The notes beneath the pieces are model-generated. The model searched no databases. It was not told the DNA's origin and saw nothing but the letters and a program-made list of their open reading frames with translations. From Burkholderiales bacterium (lineage in GTDB: Bacteria > Pseudomonadota > Gammaproteobacteria > Burkholderiales > Burkholderiaceae_A): a stretch of DNA of 6,626 bases. Positions 5,482-6,626 of this stretch are shown here, piece by piece (position 1 is the stretch's first letter; each line of letters begins with the position of its first letter). Location of the stretch: contig JAURFZ010000076.1 of NCBI GenBank assembly GCA_030834045.1, positions 1-6,626 of the forward strand, read 5' to 3'. Both the position numbers and the translations under genes were made by a program.

Positions 5482-5847
5482 CTAAAACTGAAGACCGCCC
5501 TCGCGGGCTGCTTCGGCAAGGGCCTTGACCCTGCCGTGGTAACGGAAACCTGAACGATCGAAGGCAACGGCCGAAATACCTGCCGCCTTGGCCTTCTCGG
5601 CTACGCGTCGGCCAACGATGGTTGCGGCCTGAGCATTGCCGCCTTTGCCCGTTTTGGCTGCAAGCTCGGAGCGCACCTCGGCCTCGACCGTTGAGGCTGA
5701 GACCAACACCTTGCCCGCAACGGGGTCGGAGATGGTGGCGTAAATATGAAGGTTGGTGCGATGCACTGAGAGGCGGGATACACGGAGTTCCAGAATCTTG
5801 GCCCTGGCCTGTCGTGCCCTTCGCAGTCGTGTCTGTTTCTTGTCCAT
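5482..5847 (-). CDS. rplR: 50S ribosomal protein L18
   Basis: L18 binds 5S rRNA with L5 (and L25 where present) and helps place it in the central protuberance of the 50S subunit. The 121 residues start with the basic tail MDKKQTRLRRARQARAKI. Family segments are RLSVHRTNLHIYA (25-37), KVLVSASTVE (46-55) and the C-terminal AFDRSGFRYHGRVKALAEAA (95-114), followed by GLQF. The ribosome binding site is weak: AAGG 11 nt before the ATG. rplF ends 23 nt upstream, so some coupling to rplF translation is likely (inference). Everything else is typical of the family, with the closest remembered matches in betaproteobacteria. Confidence 0.98.
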   Translation of the reverse strand: MDKKQTRLRRARQARAKILELRVSRLSVHRTNLHIYATISDPVAGKVLVSASTVEAEVRSELAAKTGKGGNAQAATIVGRRVAEKAKAAGISAVAFDRSGFRYHGRVKALAEAAREGGLQF

Positions 5848-5870
5848 AACGTGGTTTGCCTTGTCCGAGA

Positions 5871-6404
5871 TTATTTCTTCTTGGTTTCTTTGATGATGAC
5901 CACTTCGTCGATGTAGCGGACACCCTTGCCCTTGTAGGGCTCGGGCGGACGAAATGCGCGCACTTCGGCGGCCACCTGGCCCACCCTCTGCTTATCGATG
6001 CCCCTAATAACAATTTCTGTGGGCGTTGGGGTCTCAGCCTTAATTCCCTCAGGAAGTGCGTAATCAACAGGGTGCGAAAAACCGAGTGATAGGTTCAGTG
6101 ACGTGCCCTGGGCCGCGGCCTTGTAACCCACGCCAACAAGATTGAGTTTTTTCTCAAAGCCCTGAGAAACACCGTGGACCATATTCGAAACCAGGGCGCG
6201 CAAGGTTCCGCTCATGGCCTTAGCCTCGCGGCTGTCGTTGGCCACCTTAAAACTAAGCTCGTTGTTCTGGTGCTCGATAAGAACATCGCCCTTGAGTGCC
6301 TGCATAAGGGTGCCCAGCGGCCCCTTGACAGTGATCTGTTCGGCAGCGACGGTCGCCTCAACGCCCTTTGGCAGAGGAACGGGGTATTTTGCAATTCGTG
6401 ACAT
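5871..6404 (-). CDS. rplF: 50S ribosomal protein L6
   Basis: L6 binds 23S rRNA near the sarcin-ricin loop and supports the factor-binding region of the 50S subunit. The 177 residues match the E. coli length (177). Two similar domains follow each other: about 1-82, with ITVKGPLGTL (24-33) and SGTLRALVSNMVHGVSQGFE (65-84), and about 83-177, with LNLVGVGYKAAAQG (87-100), LNLSLGFSHPV (103-113) and the L6 signature PEPYKGKGVRY (154-164). The Lys-rich end is IKETKKK. AAGGA lies 9 nt before the ATG, with a 20-nt gap after rpsH. Confidence 0.98.
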   Translation of the reverse strand: MSRIAKYPVPLPKGVEATVAAEQITVKGPLGTLMQALKGDVLIEHQNNELSFKVANDSREAKAMSGTLRALVSNMVHGVSQGFEKKLNLVGVGYKAAAQGTSLNLSLGFSHPVDYALPEGIKAETPTPTEIVIRGIDKQRVGQVAAEVRAFRPPEPYKGKGVRYIDEVVIIKETKKK

Positions 6405-6424
6405 GGTTTGGCTTCCTTACGAAA

Positions 6425-6626
6425 CTAGGCAACGATGCCGATAACTTCACCACCCACGCCCGTCGTCCTTGCCTTGCGGTCTGTCATCAGGCCTCTGGGG
6501 GTGGAGACAATGGCTACACCAAGGCCGTTCATGACCGTTGGCAACGCCTCGCGCGAACGATAGACGCGCAGCCCCGGTCGCGAGATTCGCTCGATGCGCT
6601 CAATGACGGGGCGGCCTGCATGGTAT
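6425..6626 (-). CDS. rpsH: 30S ribosomal protein S8, C-terminal half (5' end outside window)
   Basis: The last 66 codons and a TAG stop are present and read YHAGRPVIERIERISRPGL at the edge, then RVYRSREALP, GLGVAIVSTPRGLMTDRKAR and the end GGEVIGIVA. This is the C-terminal domain of S8 with its family signature (VAIVSTxxGLM followed by Arg). S8 binds the central domain of 16S rRNA and in E. coli represses the spc operon through an rRNA-like mRNA hairpin at rplE; that site is outside this window. The start cannot be judged because the gene runs off the high-coordinate end. It lies 20 nt upstream of rplF. Confidence 0.96.
   Translation of the reverse strand, partial: YHAGRPVIERIERISRPGLRVYRSREALPTVMNGLGVAIVSTPRGLMTDRKARTTGVGGEVIGIVA

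Noticed and set aside
5468..6067. 199-codon minus-strand frame spanning the rplF-rplR junction
   Set aside because: It is out of register with both L6 and L18, which account for the whole stretch. The composition looks like frame-shifted coding sequence.

Overview
The window is a contiguous stretch of the conserved ribosomal-protein locus (end of the spc operon plus most of the alpha operon), all transcribed on the minus strand. In transcription order, from high to low coordinates, it holds rpsH (3' end), rplF, rplR, rpsE, rpmD, rplO, secY, infA, rpmJ, rpsM, rpsK, rpsD and rpoA (lacking only its last few codons). All thirteen products are recognised from their protein sequences. I see no mobile elements, tRNA or rRNA genes, CRISPR arrays or phage genes, and no credible gene on the plus strand.

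The organism is most likely a betaproteobacterium, probably near Burkholderiales. Two things point this way. First, infA lies between secY and rpmJ, whereas in E. coli infA is elsewhere on the chromosome. Second, S4, S5, L6, L18, SecY and the RNA polymerase alpha subunit read closest to betaproteobacterial versions as I remember them; no database search was possible. Base composition looks moderate (mid-50s percent GC by eye, not counted).

Layout: 6626-4202 carries the S8-L6-L18-S5-L30-L15 genes with spacers of 9 to 33 nt. 4190-2877 is secY, whose stop codon directly abuts the infA start. 2876-1727 is infA-rpmJ-rpsM-rpsK, with spacers of 23, 14 and 12 nt. A 116-nt spacer (1611-1726) follows, and then rpsD (GTG start) and rpoA. 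Most genes have an AAGGA-type ribosome binding site 5-9 nt before the start, as expected for one or two long polycistronic transcripts. The products build both ribosomal subunits, the initiation complex (IF1), the Sec protein-export channel and the core of RNA polymerase, so the locus couples translation, export and transcription capacity.

The region is essentially ordinary. The one stretch that coding does not explain is the 116-nt rpsK-rpsD spacer. It contains a perfect 7-bp inverted repeat whose loop can also pair with a downstream segment, so it could form a pseudoknot or two alternative hairpins. It lies directly in front of the gene for S4, the known autoregulator of the E. coli alpha operon. 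This is the best candidate for an undescribed regulatory element here, but it is an inference from sequence only.
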